A stretch of 64,000 bases of DNA from CAIWHR01 sp963846855 (lineage in GTDB: Bacteria; Pseudomonadota; Gammaproteobacteria; Burkholderiales; Casimicrobiaceae), in NCBI GenBank assembly GCA_963846855.1, contig CAWJXK010000008.1:1798001-1862000 (forward strand). The letters run 5' to 3'. Shown here in pieces: positions 9,349 to 19,387 of the stretch. Below the pieces are notes generated by a model. It was not told where the DNA came from and did not search any database. It was given only the letters and a program-made list of their open reading frames with translations. Each line of letters opens with the position of its first letter. Position 1 is the first letter of the stretch. Position numbers and translations under genes: made by a program.

Positions 9349-11270
9349 CGCGTCATCGACTTGAGCTCATCGGCGACATTGGCCGGATCGCGCCGATCGA
9401 GAAAGATGCGTGCCCATATTTCGAGGTTGAGCAGCGCCAGCAACTGGTCGGTGCCGTCCAGCCGGTTGGCCTCGTGTGCCGCGAAAAGCTGCGCAATGAC
9501 CGGGTATCGAAACAGCCCTCGGGCGTTGACGGCGTCCTCCGACAGCAGGCCACGCGCCAACGGCGCGAGATCGCCCTTGAGCCATGCTCCCATGGGGGCG
9601 CCGAAGCCGCGCTTCTTCCGGTTCAGGATGTTGTCGGGCAGCACGCCCCGGAGCGACGCCTTCATCAGATGCTTCAGGTGGCCGCCGCGGACCTTCACGC
9701 CCGCGGGCATTCCGGCGGCAAGTTCCACGAGTTCCTGGTCCAGCAGCGGCACACGGCATTCGAGCGACACCGCCATGCTCATCTTGTCGGTGAGCAGCAG
9801 TAGGTCATCCGGCAGTTGCGTGTCGGCATCGACGCTCAGCATGCGGTTCAGGTCGTCGGTACTTGTCGCCGCGCGAAAGGCATCGGCCAGCGGATCCGGT
9901 TCGGCAGAGCGCGCCTGGCGCAGCAACTCCGCCGCGACGTCGGCGGAAAACACCCGCACGTACGACCGGTAGCGCTCCTCGAATGACAGGTCCGCGGCTG
10001 CGAGAAAGCCCTTTGCCAGGCGCATTGCGTTGAGCAGCGGCGAGTGGCGATCGCTTGGCAGCTTCGCGCCCAGCGCGAGCGCCGCGCGCCGCAATCGAGC
10101 GGGCAGCCGCGCGAAATATGCCTGATAGTGGCTGCCGAGGTACCGGCGGTAGCCGCCGAACAGCTCGTCTCCCCCCACACCGGACAGAATCACGGTGACG
10201 TCTCGCCGCGCGAACTCCGAAACCAGATAGGTCGTGATGAACGCGCTGTCGGCGATCGGCTCATCCATGTGCCAGAGCAGCCGCGGCAGCAGCGAGACGA
10301 CATCCGGCCGGACGAGAATCTCGTGGTGATCCGTCCCGAAGAGCTGCGCGACCTGGCGCGCGTAGGGCAGCTCGTCGTAGTAGGCCTCGGCGCCGCCACC
10401 CTCGAACCCGATCGCGTAGGTCTTGACCGGCCGGTCGCTGTGCGCCGACATGAACGCGACGACTGCGCTCGAATCGATTCCGCCGGACAGGAAGGCGCCA
10501 ATCGGCACGTCGCTCACCATTTGCATGCGCACCGATTCCTCGAGCCGCGCGCGCACGCGGTCGGTCCATTCATTCTCGGACAGCGTGTGATCGATTCCCG
10601 CCGGCACGTGCCAGAAGCGACGCTCCTCGATGCGCCCGCCTTCGGCGACCAGCAATGTTGCCGGTGGAAGCTTGCGGATACCGGCGAAGATCGACTGCGG
10701 CGCGGGCACATATCCGAGAGCGAGATAGGACGACAGTGCGGACGGATCGAGCTCCGCCTTGATGCCGGGTACGGCGAGAATCGCCTTGGCCTCGCTGGCG
10801 AACAGCAGGCGCTTGCCGTCGTTGTGCAGGTAGATCGGCTTTACGCCGAGCCGGTCGCGGCCGACGAGCAATCGGTGCCGGCGAGCATCCCACAGCGCGA
10901 AGCCATACATGCCATTCAGATGCCGGACAAATTCGTCGCCGTGCTCCTCGTAGAGGTGAAGAATCGTCTCGCAGTCCGAGCCTGTCTTGAACCGGTGTCC
11001 CTGCGCAGTCAGTTCGCGCCGCAGCGTCAGGTAGTTGTAGATCTCCCCGTTTGCCACCAGCCACAGCGTTCCGTCCTCGTTAGAAAGCGGCTGGTGTCCG
11101 CCGTCGAGGTCGATGATCGACAGCCGGCGCATGCCGAATGCCAGCGGGCCATCGGCATGAGCGCCCTCGTCGTCCGGTCCACGATGGATCGTGACGCGCC
11201 CCATGGGCTGCAGATCCTCCACGGCCGCGGGCGCTCCGTCGAGCTGCAGTATTCCGTAGATGCCACACAC
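9345..11270 (-). CDS. Asparagine synthase (glutamine-hydrolysing)-like amidotransferase of the EPS locus
   Basis: The 641-residue product has an N-terminal class II glutamine amidotransferase domain whose nucleophilic Cys2 follows a GTG start (CGIYGILQLDG). The C-terminal ATP-pyrophosphatase domain has the PP-loop LSGGIDSSAVVAFMS, followed by VILSGVGGDELFGGYRRYLG. Such AsnB-like enzymes are regular members of exosortase A loci, where they probably amidate a sugar acid or another precursor rather than free aspartate. I chose GTG at 11270 because Cys must be residue 2 after Met removal; the open frame extends further upstream but into the neighbouring gene. It is coupled to the next glycosyltransferase by a GTGA overlap. 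The partner substrate could be the uronic acid made by the AlgD-like enzyme (inference). Confidence 0.88.
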   Translation of the reverse strand: MCGIYGILQLDGAPAAVEDLQPMGRVTIHRGPDDEGAHADGPLAFGMRRLSIIDLDGGHQPLSNEDGTLWLVANGEIYNYLTLRRELTAQGHRFKTGSDCETILHLYEEHGDEFVRHLNGMYGFALWDARRHRLLVGRDRLGVKPIYLHNDGKRLLFASEAKAILAVPGIKAELDPSALSSYLALGYVPAPQSIFAGIRKLPPATLLVAEGGRIEERRFWHVPAGIDHTLSENEWTDRVRARLEESVRMQMVSDVPIGAFLSGGIDSSAVVAFMSAHSDRPVKTYAIGFEGGGAEAYYDELPYARQVAQLFGTDHHEILVRPDVVSLLPRLLWHMDEPIADSAFITTYLVSEFARRDVTVILSGVGGDELFGGYRRYLGSHYQAYFARLPARLRRAALALGAKLPSDRHSPLLNAMRLAKGFLAAADLSFEERYRSYVRVFSADVAAELLRQARSAEPDPLADAFRAATSTDDLNRMLSVDADTQLPDDLLLLTDKMSMAVSLECRVPLLDQELVELAAGMPAGVKVRGGHLKHLMKASLRGVLPDNILNRKKRGFGAPMGAWLKGDLAPLARGLLSEDAVNARGLFRYPVIAQLFAAHEANRLDGTDQLLALLNLEIWARIFLDRRDPANVADELKSMTR

Positions 11271-11277
11271 GGCGCTG

Positions 11278-12525
11278 TCATTCCCCCGGCGTCGGGAGCG
11301 TGTGCCCGGTTGCCGATCCCGGGCACAGCGCGGCATAGACGTCCGCGTAGCGCGCCACACTTCGGGCCCACGTGCGTTCCGTTTCGACGAACTGCCGGGC
11401 CTGCTTCCGGATTCGTGGCCAATCCGCGGCACGGTCCAGAACCAGTTCGATTGCCTGCGTCAGCGAGCGCGCATCACCCGCCGAAAACAGGAACCCGGTT
11501 TCGCCGTCCCGTATGAGCTCGCGGTGTCCGCCAACGTCGGAGGCGACGAACATGCGCCCCTGAGCCATCGCTTCGAGCGGCTTCAGCGGTGTGACGATCT
11601 CGGTGAGCCGCATCCGATGGCGCGGATAGGCCAGGACGTCAATGAGTTCGTAATAGCGATGGACGTCGGCGTGCGGAACGCGACCCGCAAAGATTACCCG
11701 ATCGGCGAGTCCACGCTCACGGGCGAGCGCCTTCAATGCCGGTTCCTGCGGGCCACCGCCGACAAGCAGGACGCGTAGCGCCGGCCGCCGCGGCGCAAGC
11801 TGGGCGGCAGCCTCGATCAGCAGATCAAGCCCTTCGTAGGCGTAGAAGGAGCCGGCGAAGCCGATCACCATGCAGCCCTCGAGCCCGAGCTTCCTTCGCA
11901 GCGACGCATCGGGCTCGGCGCAGAAGCGAAACCTGCTCGTGTCGACTGCATTCGGGATGACCGTGATGCGACCCGGTGCAATCCCGCGCGTCGCGATCTC
12001 GCCGCGCAGCCCCTCGCAGATCGTGGTGACGTGATCCGCACGGCGCAGCGCGAATGTCTCGAGTGCGCGGGAAGCGCGATAGCGAGCGCTGCGTGCCGTG
12101 GTCGTGCCGTGGTCGGTCGCCGCGTCTTCCCAGAGCGCACGAACCTCGTACACAACGGGAATCCGCCGTTTGCGTCCGACCCAAAGTGCCGGCAGTGCAT
12201 TCAATACGGGCGAATGCGCATGCAGGATGTGCGGATCGAACGACTCCGACAGCTCGGCGATCCGGCGCGCGGTGGCGCCCATTTCCTGAAGGTAGATTGC
12301 CCCCGGGACGCGGGACCACGGCGCTCGCCGCATCGGCGTGCGATGAAAGCGCCAGCCATCGACCTCCTCCACGGCCTGCGCGCCCCCGCCGTGCCGCGGC
12401 GTCGTGAGCTGCAATGTTTCCCAGCCGAGCGCCCGCTGCTCGCGCAGGATGGCGATCGTCCGGAACGAGTAACCGCTGTGCGACGGAAGCGAGTGATCGA
12501 GGATGTGAAGGATGCGCAGCGCCAC
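11278..12525 (-). CDS. XrtA-associated glycosyltransferase, TIGR04063 (Daro_2409-like) type
   Basis: This is an intact 415-residue GT4-family glycosyltransferase. It opens with LRILHILDHSLPSHSGYSFR, typical of the exosortase-A-associated subgroup. It then shows TVIPNAVDTSRFRF, VIGFAGSFYAYEGLDLLI and the C-terminal donor-binding region TPLKPLEAMAQGRMFVASDV. The last replaces the usual E-x7-E with an extended KPLEAMA motif seen in this subgroup. The start lies 3 bases after the stop of the upstream amidotransferase and the stop 7 bases before the next start, so it is a tightly packed operon member. It should transfer a sugar onto the lipid-linked intermediate. Specificity is unknown. Confidence 0.88.
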   Translation of the reverse strand: MALRILHILDHSLPSHSGYSFRTIAILREQRALGWETLQLTTPRHGGGAQAVEEVDGWRFHRTPMRRAPWSRVPGAIYLQEMGATARRIAELSESFDPHILHAHSPVLNALPALWVGRKRRIPVVYEVRALWEDAATDHGTTTARSARYRASRALETFALRRADHVTTICEGLRGEIATRGIAPGRITVIPNAVDTSRFRFCAEPDASLRRKLGLEGCMVIGFAGSFYAYEGLDLLIEAAAQLAPRRPALRVLLVGGGPQEPALKALARERGLADRVIFAGRVPHADVHRYYELIDVLAYPRHRMRLTEIVTPLKPLEAMAQGRMFVASDVGGHRELIRDGETGFLFSAGDARSLTQAIELVLDRAADWPRIRKQARQFVETERTWARSVARYADVYAALCPGSATGHTLPTPGE

Positions 12526-12528
12526 GAT

Positions 12529-14458
12529 TCACGCGGCCTTGTAGAGGAACCCGGCGCCGGCCTGGCGCTCCACGACGTTGCGGAGAAAGGCATCGAACAT
12601 GAGCAACGCCCAGAGCGACGAGCTGTAGTCGCGAACGCCTGACTGGTGCTGATCGACAAGGTGGCGGAGGTAATCTCGGTCAAAGAAGCCGGTTCCGGCG
12701 AGTCGCTCCCCCAGCAGCGCCTCGCGCACGCGGCCGCGGAGAGGGCCGCGGAACCAGCGGGCAAGCGGCACGGCGAACCCCATCTTGCGTCGATAGAGCA
12801 CTTCCTGCGGCAGACGCGTCTCCATCGCCTTCTTGAGCAGCCACTTGCCTTCCCCGTCGCGCACCTTGTACGACGACGGAAGGCTTGCGAGCCACTCCAC
12901 CAGCGGATGATCCATCAGCGGCTCCCGCACCTCGAGCGAGTGCGCCATGCTGGCGCGATCGACCTTGGTGTTGATGTCGCCGACGAGGTAGGTCTTCAGG
13001 TCGAGATACTGAACGAGCGCGAGAGGGTCGGCCGTGCCGGCCATTGCCGCGTGACGCCGAAATACTTCGATCGCGTTGTAGCCGCCCAGCTGCGCCTTGA
13101 AGCTTTGGCTGTAGAGCCGGCTGCGCATGTCGTCGCGCAGGATCGACACGCCCTGGAAATAGGCGGCCACCGAATCGCGCCCGAGCGCCTCGAAGGTCGA
13201 TTTGGCGCGAAAGATCCGCGGCGCCCAGTCCGCCTTGGGGTAGGCGCGCCCCAGCACCCCGAACAGTGGCGCCCGCACGGAAAGCGGCAGCGCTCCCCGC
13301 AGTCGCTCCTCGGCCATGTGGTGACGATAGCGCCGATAGCCGCCGAAGTTCTCGTCGCCGCCGTCCCCGGAGAGCGCGACCGTCACGTGACGCCGCGCGA
13401 GCTGGCAGACCCGGTAGGTGGGAATGGCCGAGCTGTCGGCGAAAGGTTCGTCGTAGGCCCGCGCGAGTACGTCGATCAGGTCGAAATCGTCACTCTCGAC
13501 GCGGTCGACGAAATGCCGCGTCCGGTAGCGCTCGGCGACGATCTGCGCGAAGCGCGACTCGTCGAACGCCGGGTCGGAGAACGCGATCGAGCAGGTGTTC
13601 ACGGGCTCGGCCGACGCCTTCGCCATCGAGGCAACCACTGCGCTCGAGTCCACGCCTCCCGACAGGAACGCGCCCAGCGGGACTTCGGAGATGAGCCTCA
13701 GCCGAACCGATTCGTCGAGCCGCGTCGCGAGCTCGGCCATCGCCTCCTGCGGTTCCAGCCGCGCATCGAGCGTGAACGAAGGATCCCAATAGCGCGCCGG
13801 TTCAGGAAGGGGACTCCCGCGGCGCACCGTCAGCGTATGGGCCGGGGGCAGCTTCCTCGCCGCCGCGAAGATCGTGCGCGGGCTCGGGAACATAGCCCAG
13901 CGCGAAATACTCCTCCACCGCATGCGGGTCGATCGTGGTCGGCAGACCGCCGTGCGCGAGAAGCGATTTGAGTTCAGAGCCGAACAGGAAAGTCCCGTCA
14001 CCGAGGAGCGCGTAGTGCAGCGGCTTCACGCCTAGGCGGTCGCGGGCGAGGAAGAGCGTCGAGCGGTTGCGATCCCACAGCGCGAACGCGAACATGCCGC
14101 GGAGGCGCTGTACGCACGCTTCCCCCCAGGCCTCCCATGCGTGAACGATGACCTCGGTGTCACTCCGAGTGCGAAACACATGGCCGAGCGCTGTCAACTC
14201 CGGGATCAGCGACTGGTAGTTGTAGATCTCGCCGTTGTAGACGATGACGACGCTTCGATCCTCGTTGAAAAGCGGCTGTTGCCCGGTGGAGAGATCGATG
14301 ATCGAAAGCCGGCGGTGTCCAAGGCCGAGGCCGGGCTCGATGTGCATGCCGACTTCGTCGGGGCCGCGATGATGCTGCGACTCGTTCATATGGGACAGCA
14401 GTTCGCCGCTCACGTCCCGCCGACCGCGAATGTCAAAGAGCCCAACAATGCCGCACAT
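12529..14458 (-). pseudogene. Exosortase A system-associated amidotransferase 1 (TIGR03108 type), one frameshift
   Basis: The N-terminal half (MCGIVGLFDIRGRRDVSGEL) is the class II glutaminase domain with Cys2, and continues through RLSIIDLSTGQQPLFNEDRS. Near 13880 the frame changes, and the synthetase half continues with LGAFLSGGVDSSAVVASMA (PP-loop), VALSGDGGDENFGGYRRYR and LEVREPLMDHPLVEWLASLP. One indel restores about 643 residues, the normal length. This subfamily is a marker of exosortase A loci. It is distinct from the second AsnB-like gene at 9345-11270, so the locus has two amidotransferases. The start at 14458 was fixed by the requirement for Met-Cys at the N terminus. Confidence 0.87.
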
Positions 14459-14474
14459 CGCGCTTGTCTCCGGA

Positions 14475-15686
14475 TCAGTCGTTGGTATGCGGTCCCGGCG
14501 CTGCCGGACGCGTAACGGAAGCATCACTGGCGCCATGCCGGATGAGGGCACCGTATAGCCGGTGATACTCCTCCACCATGCGTTCGAGGCTGAACCGGCG
14601 CTCCACGACCTGCCGCCCCGCCCGCCCGTGTTGCCTTGCCATCGAAGGGTCCTTGAAATAGTCCACCATTGCCCGCGCCAGCGCGTCGCTGTCGGCTGGC
14701 GGCACCAGGCGGCCCGTCAGACCGTCCCCGACCAGCTCGCCGTTCGCGCCGACCTGCGTGGCGACGACAGGAAGCCCCGCCGCCATGGCCTCGAGAATTG
14801 TATTCGAGACGCCTTCCGCGAGCGAAGGCAGGACAAAGCAATCGAGGCCTTGCAGCAGAGCAGGGACATCCGCGCGTTCGCCGGGGAGCCACGCCAGATC
14901 GCGTACGCCCGCGTCGGCAAGAATGGCCTCCACCCGGGGTCGCAATCGGCCGTCCCCGACGAGAACGAGCCGCATACGCCGCCGGCATTCAGGGTCCAGA
15001 TGCACCGCGCGCACGAACGCCTGGGCGAGGTTGACCTGGTCCTTGACGGTTTCCATCCGTCCGACCGTTCCGACCAGCCAATCGTTGGCCTGGTTGAACG
15101 GACAGCCTTCGATCGGCGCTCTCCCGGCATGCGGTGGGCGGAAGCGCGAGGTATCGACGCCGTTGTAGATCTGTACGATCCGCTTCGCCGCGAGACCTAC
15201 CTGTTCGCGCAAGTAGATCTCGAGATCCGGGGACAGCGCGACATACCTCGTCACGAACGGGCTGAACGCGCGCCGCACCCATTGGTACCGGATACTCGAG
15301 CCGTCCAGATCGTCGACATCGCGTCCATGCTCCCCGTGAACGCGTGCAGGCACGGCGGCCGCCCACGCCGGCAACGACGCCTCCAGCGCGGCAATGTTGC
15401 GCGTGTGCACGATCGCGGGTCGCAACTCGCGAAACAGCCGAAACAGCGCTGGGTACAGCCGAAAAGAGTGCCCCGCACCTTTGTGCAGCGCGATGTAGCG
15501 GACGTCCTTGCGTGCGACCCGCGCCGCGAAGCCGGCATCGATCTCGGTCAGCGACAGGACGGCATGCCGCCATTCTTGCGGCGGCAACCGATTGATGAGA
15601 TTCACGACGCCGTTCTCGAGCCCCCCGACCTGGAACCGGTAGACGACGTGCACGATCAGCGGCGCGGGCACCGGGGTCGCCTTCAC
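14475..15686 (-). CDS. XrtA-associated glycosyltransferase, TIGR03088 (stp2) type
   Basis: This is an intact 403-residue GT-B glycosyltransferase. It starts GTG at 15686, with the first bases overlapping the epsI stop as GTGA. The N terminus IVHVVYRFQVGGLENGVVNL is the classical GT4 donor-domain signature. It is followed by RIVQIYNGVDTSRFRPP, LVGTVGRMETVKDQVNLAQA and LPSLAEGVSNTILEAMAAGL (E-x7-E). It belongs to the subgroup that co-occurs with exosortase A. The head-to-tail overlap with epsI and the proximity of xrtA show it is part of the same transcription unit. The sugar transferred is not predictable. Confidence 0.9.
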   Translation of the reverse strand: MKATPVPAPLIVHVVYRFQVGGLENGVVNLINRLPPQEWRHAVLSLTEIDAGFAARVARKDVRYIALHKGAGHSFRLYPALFRLFRELRPAIVHTRNIAALEASLPAWAAAVPARVHGEHGRDVDDLDGSSIRYQWVRRAFSPFVTRYVALSPDLEIYLREQVGLAAKRIVQIYNGVDTSRFRPPHAGRAPIEGCPFNQANDWLVGTVGRMETVKDQVNLAQAFVRAVHLDPECRRRMRLVLVGDGRLRPRVEAILADAGVRDLAWLPGERADVPALLQGLDCFVLPSLAEGVSNTILEAMAAGLPVVATQVGANGELVGDGLTGRLVPPADSDALARAMVDYFKDPSMARQHGRAGRQVVERRFSLERMVEEYHRLYGALIRHGASDASVTRPAAPGPHTND

Positions 15687-16378
15687 TGTGCGCGCGATGC
15701 CGCCAGCTCCCGCTCGATGGACGGTGACATCGCGGATGCAAATGCGCGCAGCGCCGTTTGCGCAGCGTGGCCCGGCGCCAGTATCGGCGTGTACATGACG
15801 ATCAGGGCCGCGTCGTCACCCCGACCGGAAAGCTTGGACCACGCCAGGCGCGCCTTCGCGACATACTCGCTGTCGGTCGTGCGACCATCCACCCAGTACA
15901 GACGAAACACCTCGAGCCGAGCCTGGCTGCCCGCAATTTCAGCCCGGTTTACGGGCACGTGCTCGCCCACCCATTCGACACCGTCCGAGCCCGTTGTTAT
16001 CAGCTTCCAATTCCAGTCCGCCGGTGCCACCAGCAGATTGCCTGAGGTGATCAGTTCCCGGCCCTTTTCCTGGTTCCGGTAGTAAGCGATGTAAAGGCCG
16101 ACGACGCCGCCATCTTTGCGAAATGTCTGTTGCAGTTCCGAGGAAAAGCCCCTGTAATGCGGCTTCCAGCCGGCAAGGACCTCGGTGGACGGCGCCCAAG
16201 CCCCTTCGCCCGCGACCGCAGCAATCACCGGCGCGCCCGCGCCGCCCTTTTGATTGACGCGGGCCTCGATGGGAAGCCACAGGCCGGCGACGAGGACCGC
16301 GACGGCCGCCGCCGCGAAGAACGGTCGGCCGGGAACCGAACCAGCGCCCGCGCCGAGGATTCGCATACCTGGATTCAT
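15683..16378 (-). CDS. epsI: EpsI family protein of the exosortase A system
   Basis: The 231-residue product has an N-terminal hydrophobic segment (FFAAAAVAVLVAGLWLP) and then an extracytoplasmic domain. That domain carries WKPHYRGFSSELQQTF, VGLYIAYYRNQEKGRELI and EVFRLYWVDGRTT, which fit the EpsI family of exosortase-associated proteins. In many bacteria EpsI is fused to the C terminus of XrtA. Here the ATG overlaps a TGA in the third frame as ATGA, which would suit a separate but coupled gene. The exosortase frame itself runs on past this point, so a fused protein broken by an indel is the alternative. Its biochemical role is not established; a function with the exosortase at the membrane is expected. 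Confidence 0.85.
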   Translation of the reverse strand: MNPGMRILGAGAGSVPGRPFFAAAAVAVLVAGLWLPIEARVNQKGGAGAPVIAAVAGEGAWAPSTEVLAGWKPHYRGFSSELQQTFRKDGGVVGLYIAYYRNQEKGRELITSGNLLVAPADWNWKLITTGSDGVEWVGEHVPVNRAEIAGSQARLEVFRLYWVDGRTTDSEYVAKARLAWSKLSGRGDDAALIVMYTPILAPGHAAQTALRAFASAMSPSIERELAASRAQ

Positions 16379-17252
16379 TCGCCGGAGGAGCGGGCGCCGC
16401 CTCCTGTTGCCAGAACGAACCGACCCAGAACAGCAACACCATCACCAGGCCGAAGAACACCCAACCATAGATCACGTGATCGATGCCAACCGCAAGCTTG
16501 TTGTTGGAGAGATGGGCAAGCATCACGATCAGGTAGGCGCGCAGCCAGTTGGCGATGATCGGCACGATGACCGAAGCCGCAACGAACAGGGCGCGGCGAA
16601 GCGTGCTGGTGTAGGCAATGGCCGCGTAGATCGTTCCAACCATGAGCGACGCGATGATGTACCGGATTCCGCTGCAGGCCTCGACCACCGACCAGCGGCC
16701 CGAGGGAATGGAGAAATGATTCGCCTCCCGCCACACGGGCACACCCGACCAGCGCAATGCGCTGACGGTAAAGTCCGCGGTCCAATCCATGAGCGTTGGC
16801 ACCAGGATCTCGCCAGCCGGGATGGCAAACAGCAGGAACGCAAGCGGGAACGCCAGCGCGCGCGCAACCCTGGTGCCGACGATCGTGATGATCGAGGCCT
16901 GGATCATGAACGCGAGCGCGAATTGCTTGAGCCCCAGCACCTCTCCGACCGATGTGACGAACCAGAGTGCACCGGCAAGAAATACCAGCGCGAGACCAGG
17001 CCACCAGGGTTCGGCCGGGATCTGCGCGAGAGCATCGCGTTGCCGCCAGGTGAGCCAAAGGCATATCGGGACGACCACGAAGCCGTGCGCGAATGTCTCG
17101 GAGCGCCACCAGATCGCAACGACGGAAACCGTCGTCGGCCAGTAGAGTGCCAGGATGCACAGCACTGCAAGGGCCACGGCCAATACAGGCGCGTGCCGCA
17201 AGGCCGCCCGTACCTGAACATTCAACGGGATCAGTGCGGCGTCGCGACTCAT
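16375..17252 (-). CDS. xrtA: Exosortase A (XrtA/EpsH)
   Basis: This is an integral membrane cysteine transpeptidase-like enzyme that cleaves PEP-CTERM sorting signals, with about eight membrane segments. The start chosen (ATG at 17252) gives about 290 residues of exosortase domain. The catalytic Cys is in WSVVEACSGIRYIIASL, the Arg in IIANWLRAYLIVML and the His in VGIDHVIYGWVFFG; these are the three invariant residues. The frame containing all of them stays open to 15939, but after FWVGSFWQQEAAP it turns into low-complexity arginine-rich sequence lying over epsI. A neighbouring frame ends ARSSGE with TGA at 16375, overlapping the epsI ATG. I therefore place the end at 16375, with one likely indel in the last 20 codons. 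The PEP-CTERM protein at 29244-29873 is its obvious local substrate. Confidence 0.88.
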
Positions 17253-17442
17253 GAAGGTTCCCGAAAGGCATGCACTTGGGACTTTGGGCATGACTTGAAT
17301 TCGGCATGCCGCGAAGTCGCCCGGCCGCGGGCCCGATATGCCAAGAGACGGCCGGGAAGATCGCGCGGAGCGCCGGCGCGCGTCGCGTTGCCAACGCTGG
17401 CTCGTGAATCCAGCTTCATCCGATCCATCGCGTCGAACATGC

Positions 17443-18516
17443 TCATCCCAGATTCCGCACGATCATCGGACCGACCGCATTCGCCACCGCGCGGGGCAAC
17501 CGCCGCCACAACGCAACGAGCATCCGGTACTTCGGATTGAGCGGGTTGTTCTGCGGAATCCCGGCGCGCGACAGCAGCCGATACTCGTAGGCAAGCGGGA
17601 CCGGCTCGAAGCCCCAGTTCTTCTTGAAGTCGAACGAGCCCGTCCCCTTCTTGCTTCGGCCATAGTCGAACACGCGCAGCCCCCGTTCGCAGGCGCGCCG
17701 CATGAGTTCCCAGTACTTGAAATCGTTGGCGGCGAGTTCCCTGGCATCGTCGGTGTCGCCCGCGTAATACGGAAGCACCTCGTCCCGGAAATAGAAACTC
17801 AGTACCCCGCTCACCGGACGCCCGCGGGCGTCCTTCACAATCAAGATTTCGCAGGCGTCGCCGAACACCTTCATCAGGGCGGCAAAATAGCCGCGCGCAA
17901 ACGGCGGCGTGCCGTGACGGTGGACATTGTCGGCGTACAGCGCGAAAAAGCGATCGACCGACCCGTCGATCTCGCTCGTCAATCCGTTCCGGATACCCTT
18001 GCGTACCATGGCCCGCTGCTTGCGCGGAATGGCGAGAAGGTTCGCATCGACATCAGGAAGGAGCTCCTTGCGGAACGTCACGTACAGATCCTGCCGCGGC
18101 CAGCCAGCGCACTTGGCCGCGCGATTGCGAAGCTCCAGATGTCCGACGCCAAGCGTGCGGGCAAGATCCGCGGCTGCCGCGATGAGCGCACGCTCGGTTT
18201 CGGCATCGCTTGTCACCGGGCCCCCGTAGACACAAAAGGGCACCGACGTCAGCGCATGGCCGAAAAGGCGGCTTTTCACCTCGGCCAGCGGCAGCACACC
18301 CGCAATGTCGCCGCCACGCTCGGCGAGGAGATAATGCGTGCGGTGCCGAAAGACGCCGGAAAGGATCTCCCGCCACCCTATCCGATGAAAGAACGTGGCG
18401 TCAGGGCAGTGCGCGACGAACGCGTCCCATCGGGCGGCGTCTGCCTCTTCGAATCGACGCACGGCCGCCTGCTCCGCAGCGCACTCAGCTTGCGCCGATC
18501 CTTCCGCGGCCGGCAT
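17443..18516 (-). CDS. FemAB family XrtA/PEP-CTERM system-associated protein
   Basis: The 357-residue product is a FemAB-like GNAT-superfamily protein of the subgroup found in exosortase A loci. It contains VHRHGTPPFARGYFAALMKV, LSFYFRDEVLPYYAGDTDDA and LRVFDYGRSKKGTGSFDFKK near the C terminus, all typical of the family. FemAB proteins usually transfer amino acids from aminoacyl-tRNA; the substrate in EPS loci is unknown. The ATG at 18516 overlaps the deacetylase TGA by one base. About 190 bases separate the stop from xrtA. That spacer has an open frame on the same strand, but I could not recognise it as a gene. Confidence 0.9.
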   Translation of the reverse strand: MPAAEGSAQAECAAEQAAVRRFEEADAARWDAFVAHCPDATFFHRIGWREILSGVFRHRTHYLLAERGGDIAGVLPLAEVKSRLFGHALTSVPFCVYGGPVTSDAETERALIAAAADLARTLGVGHLELRNRAAKCAGWPRQDLYVTFRKELLPDVDANLLAIPRKQRAMVRKGIRNGLTSEIDGSVDRFFALYADNVHRHGTPPFARGYFAALMKVFGDACEILIVKDARGRPVSGVLSFYFRDEVLPYYAGDTDDARELAANDFKYWELMRRACERGLRVFDYGRSKKGTGSFDFKKNWGFEPVPLAYEYRLLSRAGIPQNNPLNPKYRMLVALWRRLPRAVANAVGPMIVRNLG

Positions 18517-19377
18517 CAGTCGCCGCCATTCAGAAATACCCGGTCGGCGCGATCCCACTGGAAGTCGGCGACCAATCGCCGCAGCCTGGATTCCATGTGC
18601 CTGAGATTCACGTAATGCCGAAACTGCGCCTTCGGCCCGGGACCCTCGACACGCGGCTGTTCGGGATCGAGCTCCCAGGGATGAAAATAGAACATCGCGG
18701 GCTGGCGATCCACGTCGTTGATGCGCTGGAGCGACCATTTCGACACGCGGATACGGCAACAGCCGGAAATATCCTCCGCCCCCCGCCGGCAACGTTGATC
18801 GCCACACGCGCACCGTGGCAATCGGCACTTCGAGCAGGCCCTTGTTGACCTCGTGTGCAAAGCGATGCGCGCCCGGCGCGCCGTAGTGATCGTGTCGAAT
18901 CGGGTAAATGCTCGAGCTGTACCGGTATCCGGCGTCGGCGATGCACTCGAATGCCCACTGGTTGCGCGGCCCGACCGAGAAGCTCGGCGCGCGATAGCCC
19001 TTAACCGGGTGCCCCGCAATGTCCTCCAGCACCGCCTTGGCGAGGCGGATGTCGGCGAGGAATTCCCCGTACCCCTGATCGGTGGCACGCCGGTGCTCGT
19101 ACCCGTGACTCGCAAGCTCGTGTCCGTTGTCCACGATGCGGCGGATCATCTCGGGGTAGCGCTCGGCGATCCAGCCCAGCGCGAAGAACGTCGAGTGGAC
19201 GCCGGAATCCGTCAGCAGCTGCAGAATGCGGTCGATGTTCCGCTCGACGCGACAGGGCATGCTGTCCCACGACGCTCGCGGGATGTGCGCGGCAAATGCC
19301 GAGACCTGGAAGTAGTCCTCCACGTCGATGGTCAGCGCGTTCACAATCGCGCCGTCGGATGCGTCTCTGGGATTCAT
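18516..19377 (-). pseudogene. XrtA system polysaccharide deacetylase (TIGR03006 type), one frameshift
   Basis: This is a NodB-fold carbohydrate esterase that should remove N-acetyl groups from the exopolysaccharide or its precursor. The N-terminal frame shows ALTIDVEDYFQVSAFA (catalytic/metal Asp pair), STFFALGWIAERYPEMIRR and HELASHGYEHRRATD with the metal-binding HxxxH. The downstream frame contains INDVDRQPAMFYFHPWELDP, which is the conserved end of the family. One indel near 18730, just after GGGYFRLLPYP, joins them to about 287 residues. The ATG at 19377 is 10 bases after the epimerase stop. The end overlaps the FemAB start by one base. Confidence 0.88.
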
Positions 19378-19387
19378 TCGCGCCACG

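Noticed and set aside
17253..17442. A small gene between the FemAB-like gene and xrtA (minus-strand frame beginning near 17440)
   Set aside because: The frame is open, but its product has no recognisable family, is arginine-rich and lacks a clear ribosome-binding site.
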